From CAWDMC01 sp963803295 (GTDB lineage: Bacteria; Acidobacteriota; Terriglobia; UBA7540): DNA of 64,000 bases. Position numbers and translations under genes: made by a program. The stretch is from NCBI GenBank assembly GCA_963803295.1, contig CAWDMC010000028.1:372001-436000 (forward strand). The letters are read 5' to 3'. The notes beneath the pieces are model-generated. The model saw only the letters and a list, made by a program, of their open reading frames with translations, did not search any database and had not been told where the DNA came from. Position 1 is the first letter of the stretch. Each line of letters begins with the position of its first letter. Of the stretch, positions 18,918-28,298 are shown piece after piece.

Positions 18918-19117
18918 GAGACTCGTCCCCTTCCCAGGCCCGTCAAAGCCTCAACCGGGCTACATAACTCAATGGTCCAGAGGAGCAGCAGAACCCTCCC
19001 CGCCTGGGGGCTGATCGCAAATCCCTTATCCAAAGCATGGGTTGGATGAAGCCGGCCTTGACCTGTTGCGCAGGCATGCCTTTAGTTGAAGGCAATCCCT
19101 ACCTGGGAACAGCAGGG

Positions 19118-19618
19118 TCATTGGATGATCGTTTTCCGGAGAGCGGCGCTTGCCGCCATCTGCGCCACGCGCCGCCATGGCTCACCCGGGTCCTCCCGCA
19201 GGTGTCTCAAGATCCGGTCGAACCCCCAACTCCGGTCTTCGCAGGCGCAAAAGGCCGCGTACAGATGGCAGGCTAGCCCGTTTCCCTCGGGATCCTCCAG
19301 CATCGCCTCCTCAAACCGCGAATTCTCTGCTTTCTGATACTGCATTGTGCCGGAATGGTAGGACTCCAATGCCCGCGCTGCATCCTGAAGCCTCTGGCGG
19401 CTCGCCTCAACGGCTGCCTCAGCCACTGCTCGCCAAGCGTCCTGCGTGCCCTCCCGCCGAACCCGGTTGAGCGCGCGCCGGAAGGTTGGTGCTTCCCCAT
19501 GAAAGTGGACGAAGGCAGCGCGAAGATAGCAGGCCAGCTCATCGCGCTTTTCATCGATGGATTGCGCCAGAGGGATAGTTCTAGGCCCTGCAGGGCGCTG
19601 CCTCCGAGGAGTTCCCAT
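19118..19618 (-). CDS. Hypothetical protein, PRTRC element
   Basis: A soluble protein of about 166 residues with no recognised domain. The sequence shows two related alpha-helical halves: CYLRAAFVHFHGEAPTFRRA and LNRVRREGTQDAWRAVAEAA in the first, and CHLYAAFCACEDRSWGFDRI with LRHLREDPGEPWRRVAQMAA in the second. It therefore looks like an internal tandem duplication of about 90 residues. The ATG at 19618 has GGAG about 10 bases upstream. It is last in the minus-strand gene row of the PRTRC element, after the exonuclease gene. No function can be assigned. Confidence 0.6.
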   Translation of the reverse strand: MGTPRRQRPAGPRTIPLAQSIDEKRDELACYLRAAFVHFHGEAPTFRRALNRVRREGTQDAWRAVAEAAVEASRQRLQDAARALESYHSGTMQYQKAENSRFEEAMLEDPEGNGLACHLYAAFCACEDRSWGFDRILRHLREDPGEPWRRVAQMAASAALRKTIIQ

Positions 19619-19784
19619 GTCGCGTTTCTCCACCCGCACATACTACCGCGAGCCGTCTCTGGTATTCAATAATGCCCACGTATCGGGTTACCCACCAGGA
19701 TTCGGTCAACGAATAGTATCGGGGTCGCGGTCAGCAAGAAGACCTCGCTGACCTTGGATGGATTCTCGGATTCCTACGCTAGGG

Positions 19785-20864
19785 CTACGACCGATTCTGA
19801 CGTGACATCACCGCTGCCCGTTGGAGCCGACCACCGGTTCCGACCTTGAAGCCACAATCCCGAACGGCGCCTCGACCCCGCCCGAGTCCCTCAGGCTCGG
19901 CTTCTGGTTCCAGCGGACACCGGCGATATAATTGGCGCCCAAGCGAAGGCACATAGGCGGTCCACTCCTCGCCATCCGGCCCCTGGTCGATCAGCCGCCA
20001 GGCTTGCTCCAGCCGTGCGTCGATCTCATCCAGGTAGTGAAGCACAAAAGCTTCGGGAAAGGCTGGCTGCCGCAGCGCGCCCTTGTCGATCTCGCCGTGG
20101 TGACTGACGATGAGGTGCTGCAGCAAGCTCTTGAGGTCGAGCGGAAAGCCATCCAGTCGCGACACGTGCCGTTCCAGAATCTCCAACCCCAGCGCCACAT
20201 GCCCCACGAGTTGCCCGCGCGTCGTATAGCCGAGGCGGCGCGACGTGCCCAGCTCTTCGATCTTGCCGATGTCGTGAAGGACGGCTCCCGCGATCAGCCA
20301 GTCCCGATTGAGCCGTGGGTAATGCTCGACGAGCTTCTCGGCCAGGCTGCAGACAGAAGTCACATGGGCCAGAAGGCCGCCCCGGCAAGGATGGTGGATG
20401 CGCATGGCCCCCGGCGCAATTTTGATCGCCGTGGCCACGGCGGGGTCGTCCAGGACCGACTGCAACAAGGCGCGAAGCTGGTCGTTACCCACCGATTGGA
20501 CAAAGGCCTGCAGCTCTTGAAACATCTCTTCGGGATCGCGGGCAGAGACCGGGCAGAAGTCGGCTTCCAGGAACTCCCCCTCCTCGCATCGCCGGAGGCG
20601 CTGCACGATGAGTTGGGGCCGGTCATTGTAGAGTTCGATCGTGCCGCGTACTTTCACGATGTCGTCCCGCTCAAACAAGGCCGCCGTCTCCTGGACATTG
20701 TCCCAGGCCTTGGCGTCCAACTCGCCGGTGCGGTCCGCCAGCACCAGATGCAGGTAGGAGCCTCCATGGCGCTTGGGACGAACTGCTTTTTCGGTGACGA
20801 GTGCCAGGAAGGTCACTACGCCATCGTGCGGCAAGGCCTCGATGAAAAAGCCCTTGTCGGCCAT
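19785..20864 (-). CDS. YhaM-like 3'-5' exonuclease (OB-fold + HD)
   Basis: The 359-residue protein has the architecture of YhaM/CBF1-type 3'-5' exoribonucleases. An N-terminal OB-fold lies at about residues 15-90 (LHLVLADRTGELDAKAWDN, VKVRGTIELYNDRPQLIVQR). A helical linker follows, then an HD phosphohydrolase domain at 150-300 with HHPCRGGLLAHV, AGAVLHDIGKIEELG, VGHVALGLEI and LIVSHHGEIDKG. Metal-binding His/Asp residues are present, so it is probably active. In Firmicutes YhaM trims RNA and ssDNA 3' ends. On a plasmid-like element it could serve DNA processing. Its start overlaps the end of the helicase gene by about 50 bases. Confidence 0.88.
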   Translation of the reverse strand: MADKGFFIEALPHDGVVTFLALVTEKAVRPKRHGGSYLHLVLADRTGELDAKAWDNVQETAALFERDDIVKVRGTIELYNDRPQLIVQRLRRCEEGEFLEADFCPVSARDPEEMFQELQAFVQSVGNDQLRALLQSVLDDPAVATAIKIAPGAMRIHHPCRGGLLAHVTSVCSLAEKLVEHYPRLNRDWLIAGAVLHDIGKIEELGTSRRLGYTTRGQLVGHVALGLEILERHVSRLDGFPLDLKSLLQHLIVSHHGEIDKGALRQPAFPEAFVLHYLDEIDARLEQAWRLIDQGPDGEEWTAYVPSLGRQLYRRCPLEPEAEPEGLGRGRGAVRDCGFKVGTGGRLQRAAVMSRQNRS

Positions 20865-23259
20865 AACTCACTTACCTCCTTTCTCATCCCCCGAAAAGGC
20901 CCAACTGCTCGGAAGTCGTTGTGACCGCAACCCCGGTTGTGGCGCGGGGCCCTGCTCCGCCGCACGGCTTCGCCCAGCGAAGTACCAAACATCAACAGTT
21001 GGTTGACTACCTCCGGCATGGGTGCTGGCGGTGGAACTAGCACTTCTGTTGCTGTCTCGGTCGGAGGTTCGCCTTCGCCGTCACACTCTGAGGTCAGCGC
21101 TCCGCCCACGCCGAGCGCCTCCCCTTGCTCCTTCCGAAGCTTCGCCCAGACCTGGTCCGCGGTTTCCCCAATGCGTTGCTCGGCGACCAACTCTCCCGCC
21201 ATGGCCATCAGGAGATCGTCACCCTCCTCCATGGCTTGCAGCCCCTCGCTCGCGGCAAACTTTGCCCTCCATCGCCAGCGACACGAGCATCTTTTTTCCC
21301 ATCAGCCGGAGACAGGCCTCCTGCATCGTCCCCGCATAGTGGAAGAATTTCACCACCACGTTCCGCCGCTGCCCGATCCTCCACGAGCGCCGGCTGGCCT
21401 GCCGCAGGGTGAAGATCGAGTAGCCGGTCTGGTAAAAGAAAATATCGGGTGCGAAGTTCAGATCGAGCCCGAGCGCCACAAGTCTAGGGTGGGCAATGAA
21501 AACCTCGGACGCCCTCGCGCAGTTTCTTCTCGTACCACGCCTCCCGCGCTTCCGGCTTGACCTCCGCTTTCAGCACGGCCACCCGCAGCCCTTCCTTCGC
21601 CAGGATCTCCGCCAAACGCGCGGTCACGTCTCTCTTCTGGGTATAGACAGCGTAGATCTGAACGCCGCGGTGACGGGAAACGCTCTTTTTAACTTCTTCG
21701 ACCAGCCGGCGTTCTTTGGCGTAGACGAGGGTTTCCTCCAGGTCGCGCGGCTGGGCGATGCGGAACCGCTCCCGGCGTCCGGTCTCCGGGTTGTATTCGT
21801 ACCCGGTCAGCTCTCCTAAGCCGAACGGGCGGTCAGGATAAAGCAGGAGGGCATTGAGCGCCGTGCTCACCACCGACTGATTGCCCCGGTGCGAGCGCAG
21901 CGCTTCCTTGATTTCCCCTTCCAACTCCGCGTAAGCCGCTTTGAGGGGCGGGTCCATCTCGACCGCGACAACTTCTTCCTGATAAGGCGGCAATGCGTTC
22001 GAAATGTCTTCGAGCGACAGGAACGCCGCCAGATCCATCAGATAGTGACCGAAGAGCAGCGGTGAGGCCCCGGGCCGACGCCGCACGCGGTGGGTGGTCC
22101 TTCCTTCCGAGCAGGCGTTATCCGCCGGCTCGATCACGGTGATCTTTTCCAGCAGTCCGTAGGTCTCGCCAAAGGCCCGCATCCCGCCCTCGTCGTGTTC
22201 GAACCCGCGGGCAATCATCTTGGCCGCGTCTAAACGAAAAAGGACCGGAAAAAGTTCGTCGGCATAGCCGCCCAAGAGTGTGCCTGTCAGCACTAGCGTG
22301 TGCCGGGCACAGGCCGCCAGCGTCCCCAGGGCGTTCCCCTGCGCCGTGTCCTCGCCCTTCAGTTCGTGGACCTCGTCGGCGACGAAGTAGTCGAAGAAGT
22401 CTTTCAGGTAATGGCCGATAAACGAAGCGGGTGCGTAGCGGCGTAGGCAGCTTCCATCGGCCTGCCATAGCGCGCTATAGAGAGCGCGGCGCTCTTTGGG
22501 TCCACCCTCGCCATTGCCTCCACCCAGTACTTCGCCGCGCTTCGCCTTCTTGAAGTCGGCGGCCAGCAGCCGCTCGCCTTCATCACCGAGGTAGACCGGC
22601 TTATCACTGTCCGGGTTGACGACGCTGCCCAGGTAACGGCCGCTCTGGGCGATCCGGTAGGCGTGCCGCCAGCGGCAGGATAGCTTGGCTCGCTCGCGCG
22701 AAACGATAAACAGCGCGGGACCTGGGCAGATCTCCCTCCAACGCTGGCGAGCGGATTTGCCGTTCTTGGCCAGGCGGAGTTCGGTCAAGGTGGTTCGCAG
22801 GCCCTCGCGCACGATCTGCCCGTGGCGTAGCTTCACTTCGCTGATGCCAGCCGGTGCACCAGAACCATTCACATCACGGATACCGTCGATGAAGAACACG
22901 CGCACCCGGGGCAATGTCAGGAACGCCTCTCGGGCGACCTTATTGACCAGGTGGGGAGGACACATGTAGAGGGCATCGAAGGCGCCGCCGCTGTGCACCC
23001 AGAGGGCCGCCAAGGCGATTAACGTCTTGCCCGCCCCGCACTCCGCCACCACCGCGGCCGCTCGGCTCTGCTGCCATTTTCTTGAGACACCCATCACCGC
23101 GACTTTCTGGGCGTCAAAAGGTTTGCGTAGCAATTGATCCAGCAAGGGTGAAACCGGATCCTCGACGCTCTGCAGCGGGGGATAAAGGTCCAGAATTCGC
23201 TGCCCCAACTCGACAGCGTACCGCCGCAAGTACTCAGGGATATCGGCAGGCACCGGCAT
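20816..23259 (-). pseudogene. SNF2/DEAD-like helicase with two frameshifts
   Basis: This is a helicase of about 810 residues typical of PRTRC-type islands. The start (ATG 23259, AGGAG 8 bases upstream) leads to motif I ECGAGKT (about residue 75-79), DEVHELKG (motif II, about 300) and LTGTLLGG (motif III). A frameshift near 21504 moves the frame. The next piece reads EVFIAHPRLVALGLDLNF and LRQASRRSWRIGQRRNV, the SNF2-type motif VI. A second frameshift near 21258 (GGCAAAG|TTTGCC) restores the tail FAASEGLQAMEEGDDLLM to 20816. Each break is one extra base. Without the C-terminal RecA lobe in frame the protein would be inactive. Two one-base errors would also explain it. Its 3' end overlaps the YhaM-like gene. 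Confidence 0.75.
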
Positions 23260-23348
23260 GGCGCACACTCCTGTCGAATAAACGAAAGGTTATGGGTGAT
23301 CAGTGGGAAGGGAACGGGAGGGAAGAACGGCGCTGGGGCTAAACTCGA

Positions 23349-23813
23349 TTAGACACACGTCGCCGCTCGGCGCAGCACTTCGGCGGACACCTCAGCGGTC
23401 TCCACGTAGAAGCTTGCATGTTTCGGGATGGCAACAAACGCGATGCTTTCCTTCCGCGCGATCATCTGACAGCACTCGATGGCGGCAATCTGAGCTGCGG
23501 GGACGTCAAACGTCCTATCGACCTCGACGAAGTTGGTTGCCGCCATGTCCAGCTGGTCCAGCAGTTGCTCGCTGGCAGCCGTCGATGCGCCTTCGGGATC
23601 ATCGCCGGGGCCAAGGAACGGGTCGAAGAAAATGGCATCGTAATTCCAGTAGCAGATCTCGTCGGCATCTTGATCCCGGGCCTGCAGTTCGGCGAGGGTC
23701 TCGACACGCCCGAGCCCCAGTTCCGCCAGTTGCACCGTCAAGTCGATCCACGCCAGCACACAACCACCGTCATCGTTTTCGTTACGGCTCGAAACGTTCA
23801 TCACCAGTTTCAT
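23349..23813 (-). CDS. Hypothetical acidic protein, PRTRC element
   Basis: A 154-residue acidic protein without a recognised family. Features visible are an N-terminal strand (KLVMNVSSRNEND), a low-complexity acidic stretch and two short Cys-containing helices (AIECCQMIARKESIAFVAI). No signal peptide or membrane segment is seen. The ATG at 23813 is preceded by GGGAAG. It lies 89 bases upstream of the helicase gene on the same strand, probably in one transcript. Its role in the element is unknown. Confidence 0.55.
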   Translation of the reverse strand: MKLVMNVSSRNENDDGGCVLAWIDLTVQLAELGLGRVETLAELQARDQDADEICYWNYDAIFFDPFLGPGDDPEGASTAASEQLLDQLDMAATNFVEVDRTFDVPAAQIAAIECCQMIARKESIAFVAIPKHASFYVETAEVSAEVLRRAATCV

Positions 23814-23864
23814 AGATCATCTTCCCAGTAGCATCTTCGCACTTGGCGCCGAGGCGCACCGTCG

Positions 23865-24572
23865 TCAACCACTCTCGGCTTCCTGGGCGAGTGCCTCGTC
23901 GCTCTCTTCCTTAGCCGGGAGCAGAAAGTTGTTGGCTACACTCCAGGAAATGGGCCCGTTCTGCGCGGGGAAGCGAAGCTTGCCTTGCTTCACCGCCCGG
24001 CCAATCCACTTGAGCAGCGCCTTCTTACTGGCCTTCACCGCCAGCGGCGCGCAGCCTACGCCGATCAGGGGCTCCACAGCGTTGCGCCGCTCCAACTCCC
24101 CCAGCAACCACCCGGCCCACTCCGGCACCACCGGCAGCCCCATCTGTTCCGCCAGCCGCCGCACCACAAATGCCGCGTGGCTGTCACACAAGATGGTCCG
24201 AATGATCTTGGCATGCTCCGGAACCTTCCCTGCGATCTCGGCTGAAACCACCACCAGATGTCGCACGGGGCGCTTCCGCCCCTCCACGCTCAGCGTCCCC
24301 CGAAAGCATTGCGCCCCTTCGCCGAAGGTCACCGTCATCGGCTCAAGACCAGGTCCCGACACCGTGAAGACGCCGTTTTCAACCACACCCGCCCAGACCG
24401 CGCCCACGTCCTGATCTCCGCCCAGAACCGACGCGAGGTGCGCCCTCCCGGCGCGGTCCTTCTCGTCCGCCTCGCCAATGAACCGGTCCATCGCCAGACG
24501 CACTTCGGTGGTCGTATCGCGCATCTGCCGGGTGAATTCCAGCCGTCCAAACCGCGCGTGGGCATTCTTCAT
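23865..24572 (-). CDS. Hypothetical protein, PRTRC element
   Basis: A 235-residue soluble protein that I do not recognise. The N-terminal half reads as beta-rich (VGAVWAGVVENGVFTVSG, GTLSVEGRKRPVRHLVVVSA). The middle is helical (HAKIIRTILCDSHAAFVVRR). Near the C-terminus ISWSVANNFLLPA ends a basic helix region. I prefer the ATG at 24572 over the GTG at 24584 because GAGGTG lies 8-9 bases before it. It precedes the acidic hypothetical and the helicase on the same strand. Its consistent place in this gene row suggests an element-encoded accessory function; nothing more can be said. Confidence 0.55.
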   Translation of the reverse strand: MKNAHARFGRLEFTRQMRDTTTEVRLAMDRFIGEADEKDRAGRAHLASVLGGDQDVGAVWAGVVENGVFTVSGPGLEPMTVTFGEGAQCFRGTLSVEGRKRPVRHLVVVSAEIAGKVPEHAKIIRTILCDSHAAFVVRRLAEQMGLPVVPEWAGWLLGELERRNAVEPLIGVGCAPLAVKASKKALLKWIGRAVKQGKLRFPAQNGPISWSVANNFLLPAKEESDEALAQEAESG

Positions 24573-24604
24573 TGCCAAATTCACCTCATCGAAGTTGCAG
24601 AGTG

Positions 24605-24893
24605 TAGGTTCTCAGAATTAGTGAAATTTCGTGTCAGAGTTTCTTGAAAATTCGTGTCACAGTAAGTGAAATAATCCTACTTGGCAGTATTGTGGCCGTT
24701 GGCGGCAGAGGCCTAAATGGCTGGTTCCCCGACGTGTTCTTACTGCGGATTGCGTGGCCAGACCCGGGTCGGCGGAAGCTAATCTCCGCTATCGCCCACA
24801 CCGAAATCGTAGGATTATTTCAACAACCGTGACGCAACCGTAGGATGTTTTCAGGAATGCTGACACGAATTTTCATGAATTCTGACCTCACGC
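24605..24893. repeat. Inverted-repeat element resembling IS21-type ends
   Basis: Two arms of an imperfect inverted repeat bracket about 130 bases of non-coding DNA. The left arm (24605-24682) contains TGAAATTTCGTGTCAGAG, then TTGAAAATTCGTGTCACAG, then GTGAAATAATCCTAC. The right arm (24808-24893) contains the complements GTAGGATTATTTCAAC and CTGACACGAATTTTCATGAA. Multiple short terminal repeats of this kind are typical of IS21-family elements. With no transposase between them, this looks like a deleted copy or a MITE. A related pair (TCAGAATTATTGA, TCAGAATTGTTGA) occurs at 34995-35030. Confidence 0.6.
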
Positions 24894-25023
24894 GCTGCAA
24901 ATCCTCTGATATCAACAAGTGCGTTTTCACTTACAGTGACAACCTACACAGAGCCAACAAAAGCGGCTATCTGGGGCGGAGAATACGGAAGGGTCGCAGG
25001 AGCATAAGGGAGGGTTCTGCATG

Positions 25024-25053
25024 AGAAAACGGCGTCGCTGATAGCCGACGCCG
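25024..25053 (-). terminator. Rho-independent terminator of the DUF6094 gene
   Basis: Read on the minus strand, a perfect 8-bp stem (CGGCGTCG / CGACGCCG) with an 8-base loop is followed by TTTTCTC. It lies about 60 bases after the stop of the methyltransferase gene, in the right orientation to end its transcript. Confidence 0.7.
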
Positions 25054-25115
25054 CTGCTCTATTACTCCGGCGGCCCACGACGGACAGGCGTTCGTGCCGG
25101 CTGCGCCTCAGTACG

Positions 25116-26144
25116 TCACTTCAAAATCGCGGTCTCGCCGGTGACCAGCACCAAGGCCAATTCGTGAGCAAACCGCTCCCGCTCGTGGATAGTCACCGTG
25201 CCCTCTTCGTCGGTTTCCTCGAACCTGTCGGTTTGCTTTTGCAGCTGCCACGCCGAAATATGCCGATCATTTCCGGAACCAAAGATCCCATCCAGACCAC
25301 CGCCTACGGCCAGGAGCCCAATCGCTCCGCCCTTCAGCGAGATCAGCGGCCTACCCGAAATCCCCGAGGACTTCGGGAAGAGCAAGCGCCCCGCCTGCCG
25401 GTAAGCCGCCGAATCTGGCAGCAGGTCTTCGATCTCGTCCAGGGGTAAGCCGCGATGGACCAGTTGCACCGGCCCGCTTTCGGACACCGTATAGACGGCA
25501 TCCGGTTCCGCAGGAAGCACCGGCAACTGCATGGGATTGCGCGCCTGGTTCGTGTACTGCAACCGCGCCCGGGTGATGTCCTCATCCCGCAGCCGCTCGC
25601 GTTCCCGCCGGCCGCGACGCACCGCCAGCACCACGACCTGCTTGTAGCGTACGCACACCGCTTCACTCAGTCGGTAGACCCGCGTATCGCGAAATTGCGC
25701 CGCCAATACCGCGCAGCACTCGCGCAGCCGTTCGGCCGGAATCACCAGCACCAGCACCCCGCCGGGCTTCAGCCAGCGGTAGGTATGGTTCAAGAAGATC
25801 TGTTCCATGCGCTGGTTCCGGTCCTGGCCCAATTCGGCGTCGTAGGGGGAGTTTTCGTAGAGCAAGCTGATGCTCTCTGCCGGACAATGAGTTTCGAGCG
25901 CATTACCCTGGATGACCTTCCCGATTCGTGCCCTCGCCTGCTCCGCCCGGTAACTGTCGAGCTCGATGCCATAGCGAAGCACGGGGGCGCCGCTGGTCAA
26001 AGCGGCAAAGGCCACACCATCGCCCACGCACGGATCGATGGCCGCGCAGCCGCTGGGTGGGAACTGAAGAAAGCGACGGATTCGCTCCGCCTCGGCGACC
26101 GGCAACGGGTAGAACGCCATACGCAGCTTGCCCGCCAAGCGCAT
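25116..26144 (-). CDS. DUF6094 / adenine-type DNA methyltransferase-like protein
   Basis: The 342-residue protein has a class I SAM-dependent methyltransferase fold in its first half: AAIDPCVGDGVAFAAL (motif I), YGIELDSYRAEQARAR (motif II) and YENSPYDAE, which replaces the NPPY motif of N6-adenine methyltransferases. Further on, WLKPGGVLVLVIP matches motif VI. The second half is specific to DUF6094, a family I associate with plasmid and integrative-element genomes. The ATG at 26144 has an excellent AAAGGAG site. A hairpin terminator follows at 25024-25053. It is divergent from the Cas2-like gene across 96 bases of G/T-rich DNA. The altered catalytic motif (ENSPYD) leaves the activity open: DNA methylation is likely but unproven. 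Confidence 0.75.
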   Translation of the reverse strand: MRLAGKLRMAFYPLPVAEAERIRRFLQFPPSGCAAIDPCVGDGVAFAALTSGAPVLRYGIELDSYRAEQARARIGKVIQGNALETHCPAESISLLYENSPYDAELGQDRNQRMEQIFLNHTYRWLKPGGVLVLVIPAERLRECCAVLAAQFRDTRVYRLSEAVCVRYKQVVVLAVRRGRRERERLRDEDITRARLQYTNQARNPMQLPVLPAEPDAVYTVSESGPVQLVHRGLPLDEIEDLLPDSAAYRQAGRLLFPKSSGISGRPLISLKGGAIGLLAVGGGLDGIFGSGNDRHISAWQLQKQTDRFEETDEEGTVTIHERERFAHELALVLVTGETAILK

Positions 26145-26240
26145 AAATGCTCCTTTGCTCACCCTCGGGCGGTGGTGGGGGTGGTGGTGGTGGTGATTTT
26201 ATATTCGCCTTTTGTTCGCCTAACCCTTACAATATCGCCG

Positions 26241-26549
26241 ATGGGGAAGAAACTGCACGTTCTGGTGTGCCAGCGGTTCGGGCACCGCAGCTATCCCGAC
26301 TTCGACCAAAAGCTACGGGAGCTGCAAGCCGTCCCACTGATGCATTCCATCTGGGCTGTGCACACCGCCATGACGGCTCCGGAGCTTAAGGAAGTCCTGC
26401 GCCGGACTCTCGACGACGCGGACAGGATCCTGGTGGTGGAAGTTGCCGGAAGTTGGGCCAGCCGAAGAGCCCTGCACAACCTGGGAGAGATGATTCCCCC
26501 AAGGGGTGGGCCGGCGCTTGCCCTCTGGAAACAGCGCTGGGGTGAGTAA
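26241..26549 (+). CDS. Small Cas2/VapD-like ferredoxin-fold protein
   Basis: A 102-residue protein whose pattern matches stand-alone Cas2/VapD/SinR-type proteins. Strand 1 is KLHVLVCQRF, helix 1 is YPDFDQKLRELQ, and strand 2 is PLMHSIWAVHT with the typical S-x-W-x-V signature. Helix 2 is TAPELKEVLRRTL and strand 3 is DRILVVEVAG. This predicts a beta-alpha-beta ferredoxin-like fold related to Cas2 and the VapD endoribonuclease. There is no cas1 gene or CRISPR array in the window, so a CRISPR role is not supported. It is divergent from the DUF6094 gene and 152 bases upstream of the J-domain-like gene. The assignment is by pattern only. No ribosome-binding site is visible, so the start is uncertain. 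Confidence 0.55.
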   Translation: MGKKLHVLVCQRFGHRSYPDFDQKLRELQAVPLMHSIWAVHTAMTAPELKEVLRRTLDDADRILVVEVAGSWASRRALHNLGEMIPPRGGPALALWKQRWGE

Positions 26550-26701
26550 GACTGAGGATGAAAGCCGCTCCGCTCACTCTTTTCCCATCTCAAGGTTTTT
26601 CTGCGGCCCTTCAGACTCTTTCAGATCTTTGAACTATCTCACTGCTGGTCAGTCACTTAACGGCTAGGCTTGGTCATTTGACGACTTTGCCCAAGCTGGC
26701 T

Positions 26702-28286
26702 ATGCTGCACCCAGTTATGGAAACTGCCGTTCAACCCGTGCCTGTACCCGCCAAAGCCGTCCGTCACGGTGTGGTTTCGGAGACCAAGCCTGAGGGCGAC
26801 AAGACCGCCTGCCGGTTTAAGGACGGGAGTTCCATCCTGGTCTCCACCTTCCTCGCCTCGCACGTCGGCCCTGGGGACGAAATCGAGTTTCCCCTGACCC
26901 TTGACTTCGCTGGCGCCGGAACCGAACTCTACATCCACAAGACTTCGCCCGCGGCGCGGCGTCAAGACGTCTATCAGGCTTCGATCGGCTATGCTGCCCA
27001 GCCCAAGCCCGATAAGCGCGACCGGCTCTATGTGCGGGCTGAGGTTCTCCGGGGACAGCTGGGTATTTCTTCCGTCCACCTGCCGTGCGAGGTTCTGCGC
27101 GATTACTTCTACGTCTCGAATCGTCACCAGCCCTGGGAGCGCCAAACTACCCTGTACGGCACGCTGCGCATCGCTCCGGTTGCTTCCCTGGCCGAGTTAC
27201 GGCTGGCCTTCAGACTGCGGCAGCTGGAACTCCAGGCCGCAGGTGTTCCCAAGGCTGAACAGGCCACTTTGGAACGGGCCTTCAACCTCCTGGCGTGGCC
27301 GGAACTGCGTGCCTGCTACGACGCGTTGCTATCCGATCCGTCCGCGCCGGTGCTCTTCCCCTACGGCGGGTTTGGATCAATCCTGGTGGCGGGGGACCGG
27401 TCCAGGGATGGTCAGACGTTCTTCGCCACGCGGATACTGTCTTTCCTGCCCGAACGGCGACATCTCGCCTTGCGGGCGCCGCTCTTGCGGGCGCCGCTGC
27501 GCAAGTTCGAATTCTCGAGTCGACCGGGCGAGCTATCGCGATCTCCGGCGCAAACTCGAGGTTCTGCTCGACCAATCGGCGATGGCGCTGGTTTGGGACG
27601 CGACCTGGAACCAGTGGAAACATTTGCCGGGAGCCAAGGTCGAGATCCAGGCCGACTTCGTCCAGAGCGGTACGTACCGTCACCGCCGGGGCAAGTGGCA
27701 GCTCATCCAATGGGAAACGGCCTTACCGAGCCGGATCACAGTGACGCTTCCGGCGGAGATCACCGGGCAGATTGAAACCGCGCGAAGAACTTTCCACCGC
27801 TTCGGCGAGTTCTCCGCCGTGCTCGATCAGATACGCGCCCGTATTGAACACCAGCCGGTCGAGAAGGAAGAACTGCGAAGGCTCTGTTGGGACCTCGGAC
27901 TTCCGGCCGACTTCGACGTAGCTCAAATCTCGTGGCAACCCGGCTATGACGACTTCTTCTATCGCCAGTTATGCCGGCGGGCGAAGCGGCTCTATCTCTT
28001 CCAGGCCGAGTATATCTTTGAGCTGGAGCGAGGCGTTGCGGTTGAGAGACCACAGGTGGGACACGCCACTTACTTGTTTTCGAAGCCGGCCAGCCTGGAA
28101 GCGTTCCTTAGCCTCTACACCCGGACGACCAAAGAGGAGATCCGCCACAACCGTGCCAACGCGGCGGAGAAGCTGGGTTTCCTGGGACGCATCGTTCACG
28201 GCTCCAGCCGTCGGGCCTGGTTGCGCGAGATCAAGACCAAGCTGGGGGAGACCACGGACTATGCAGAGGCACTGGCATCGGAATGA
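26702..28286 (+). pseudogene. J-domain-like protein of PRTRC element, frameshifted
   Basis: One gene of about 530 codons is broken by a frameshift near 27520. The first part has a beta-rich N-terminal domain (KTACRFKDGSSILVS) and then a J-domain-like helical segment (LYGTLRIAPVASLAELRLAF, ending LLAWPELRACYDALL), lacking the HPD motif of true DnaJ proteins. After the frameshift the second frame continues DRASYRDLRRKLEVLLDQS, then WDATWNQWKHLPGAKVEIQ and RNRANAAEKLGFLGRIV-like helices to the stop at 28286. Joining the frames gives a continuous protein. The C-terminal domain is unknown to me. The J-like part suggests interaction with an Hsp70 or a structural role only. The start is uncertain: ATG at 26702 or 26717. 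Confidence 0.55.
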
Positions 28287-28298
28287 AGGTTAACTAAG

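Noticed and set aside
19932..20924. A 330-codon plus-strand frame antisense to the YhaM-like gene
   Set aside because: The minus-strand frame has clear OB-fold and HD motifs; the antisense one has none.
26160..26200. Runs of GGTGGTGG as a possible G-quadruplex or iteron
   Set aside because: The G-runs are mostly pairs with irregular spacing in a short intergenic region; no support beyond composition.
25455..26240. In-frame upstream extension of the Cas2-like gene, making a 364-codon frame
   Set aside because: The extension is antisense to the methyltransferase; Cas2-like similarity begins exactly at the ATG at 26241.
26241..26549. A CRISPR-Cas locus based on the Cas2-like protein
   Set aside because: No cas1, effector or repeat array is present in the window.
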